From NCBI GenBank assembly GCA_000434235.1, contig FR892015.1:59680-67858 (forward strand): a DNA stretch of 8,179 bases. Direction: 5' to 3'. Source of the DNA: Alistipes sp. CAG:268 (GTDB lineage Bacteria > Bacteroidota > Bacteroidia > Bacteroidales > Rikenellaceae). Shown here one piece after another: positions 6,858-8,179 of the stretch. The position numbers and the translations under genes were made by a program. How positions within the stretch are numbered: the stretch's first letter is position 1; each line of letters opens with the position of its first letter. Under the pieces are notes generated by a model, which made no database searches, was not told the DNA's origin, and worked only from the letters and a program-made list of their open reading frames with translations.

Positions 6858-6863
6858 AAGGAG
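6858..6863 (+). promoter_or_regulatory. Shine-Dalgarno-like site before the DEAD-box helicase
   Basis: AAGGAG lies 9 nt before the ATG at 6873, within the purine-rich stretch AAGGAGAAGAGAA. It is the only good Shine-Dalgarno-like site in the window and supports the chosen helicase start. Such sites are uncommon in Bacteroidota, so it may partly reflect general purine richness. Confidence 0.5.
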
Positions 6864-6872
6864 AAGAGAATT

Positions 6873-8179
<1,307 letters not shown>

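Noticed and set aside
6834..6872. TAGTTTTTG after miaB as a promoter for the helicase
   Set aside because: It begins at the miaB stop codon and has three rather than two bases between TA and TTTG, with no -33 element in place. Read-through from upstream is simpler.

Overview
The window looks like chromosomal DNA from a high-GC member of the Bacteroidota, and an Alistipes-like (Rikenellaceae) genome would fit best. The phylum call rests on two TAnnTTTG-type -7 promoter elements in the only sizeable intergenic gap, the scarcity of Shine-Dalgarno sites, a LytS/LytTR two-component pair, and the protein family types. The genus is inference. The strong G/C third-position bias leaves long open antisense frames over almost every gene. 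None of these is taken as real.

Left half (1-4215), all on the minus strand. Transcription runs from plsY (glycerol-3-phosphate acyltransferase) to an AMP-binding long-chain acyl-CoA/acyl-ACP synthetase, then a LytS-type membrane histidine kinase, then a LytTR response regulator cut by the window edge. The gaps are 49 nt, then 76 nt, then an 8-nt overlap between kinase and regulator. The 76-nt gap holds a strong 14-bp hairpin, so the kinase/regulator pair may be partly separated from the lipid genes. The lipid genes could feed activated fatty acids into membrane phospholipid. What the two-component pair senses cannot be read from the sequence.

Centre (4216-4432) is a 217-nt divergent promoter region. 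It has one -7 element facing each way, about 72 bp apart, and a small hairpin in the rightward leader.

Right half (4433-8179), all on the plus strand: a YitT/DUF2179 membrane protein, then miaB (tRNA ms2i6A methylthiotransferase) only 4 nt later, then a DEAD-box RNA helicase 39 nt further on that runs off the right edge. The last two fit a loose translation/RNA-maintenance theme, and the short spacing suggests co-transcription.

The gene content is ordinary housekeeping and regulatory, and I see no mobile element, CRISPR array, RNA gene or convincing new system. The points most worth a second look are a 15-bp tandem repeat encoding a pentapeptide-repeat tail on PlsY, the kinase-leader hairpin, a displaced A10 lysine in the acyl-CoA synthetase, and an 18-bp duplication at the 3' end of miaB.
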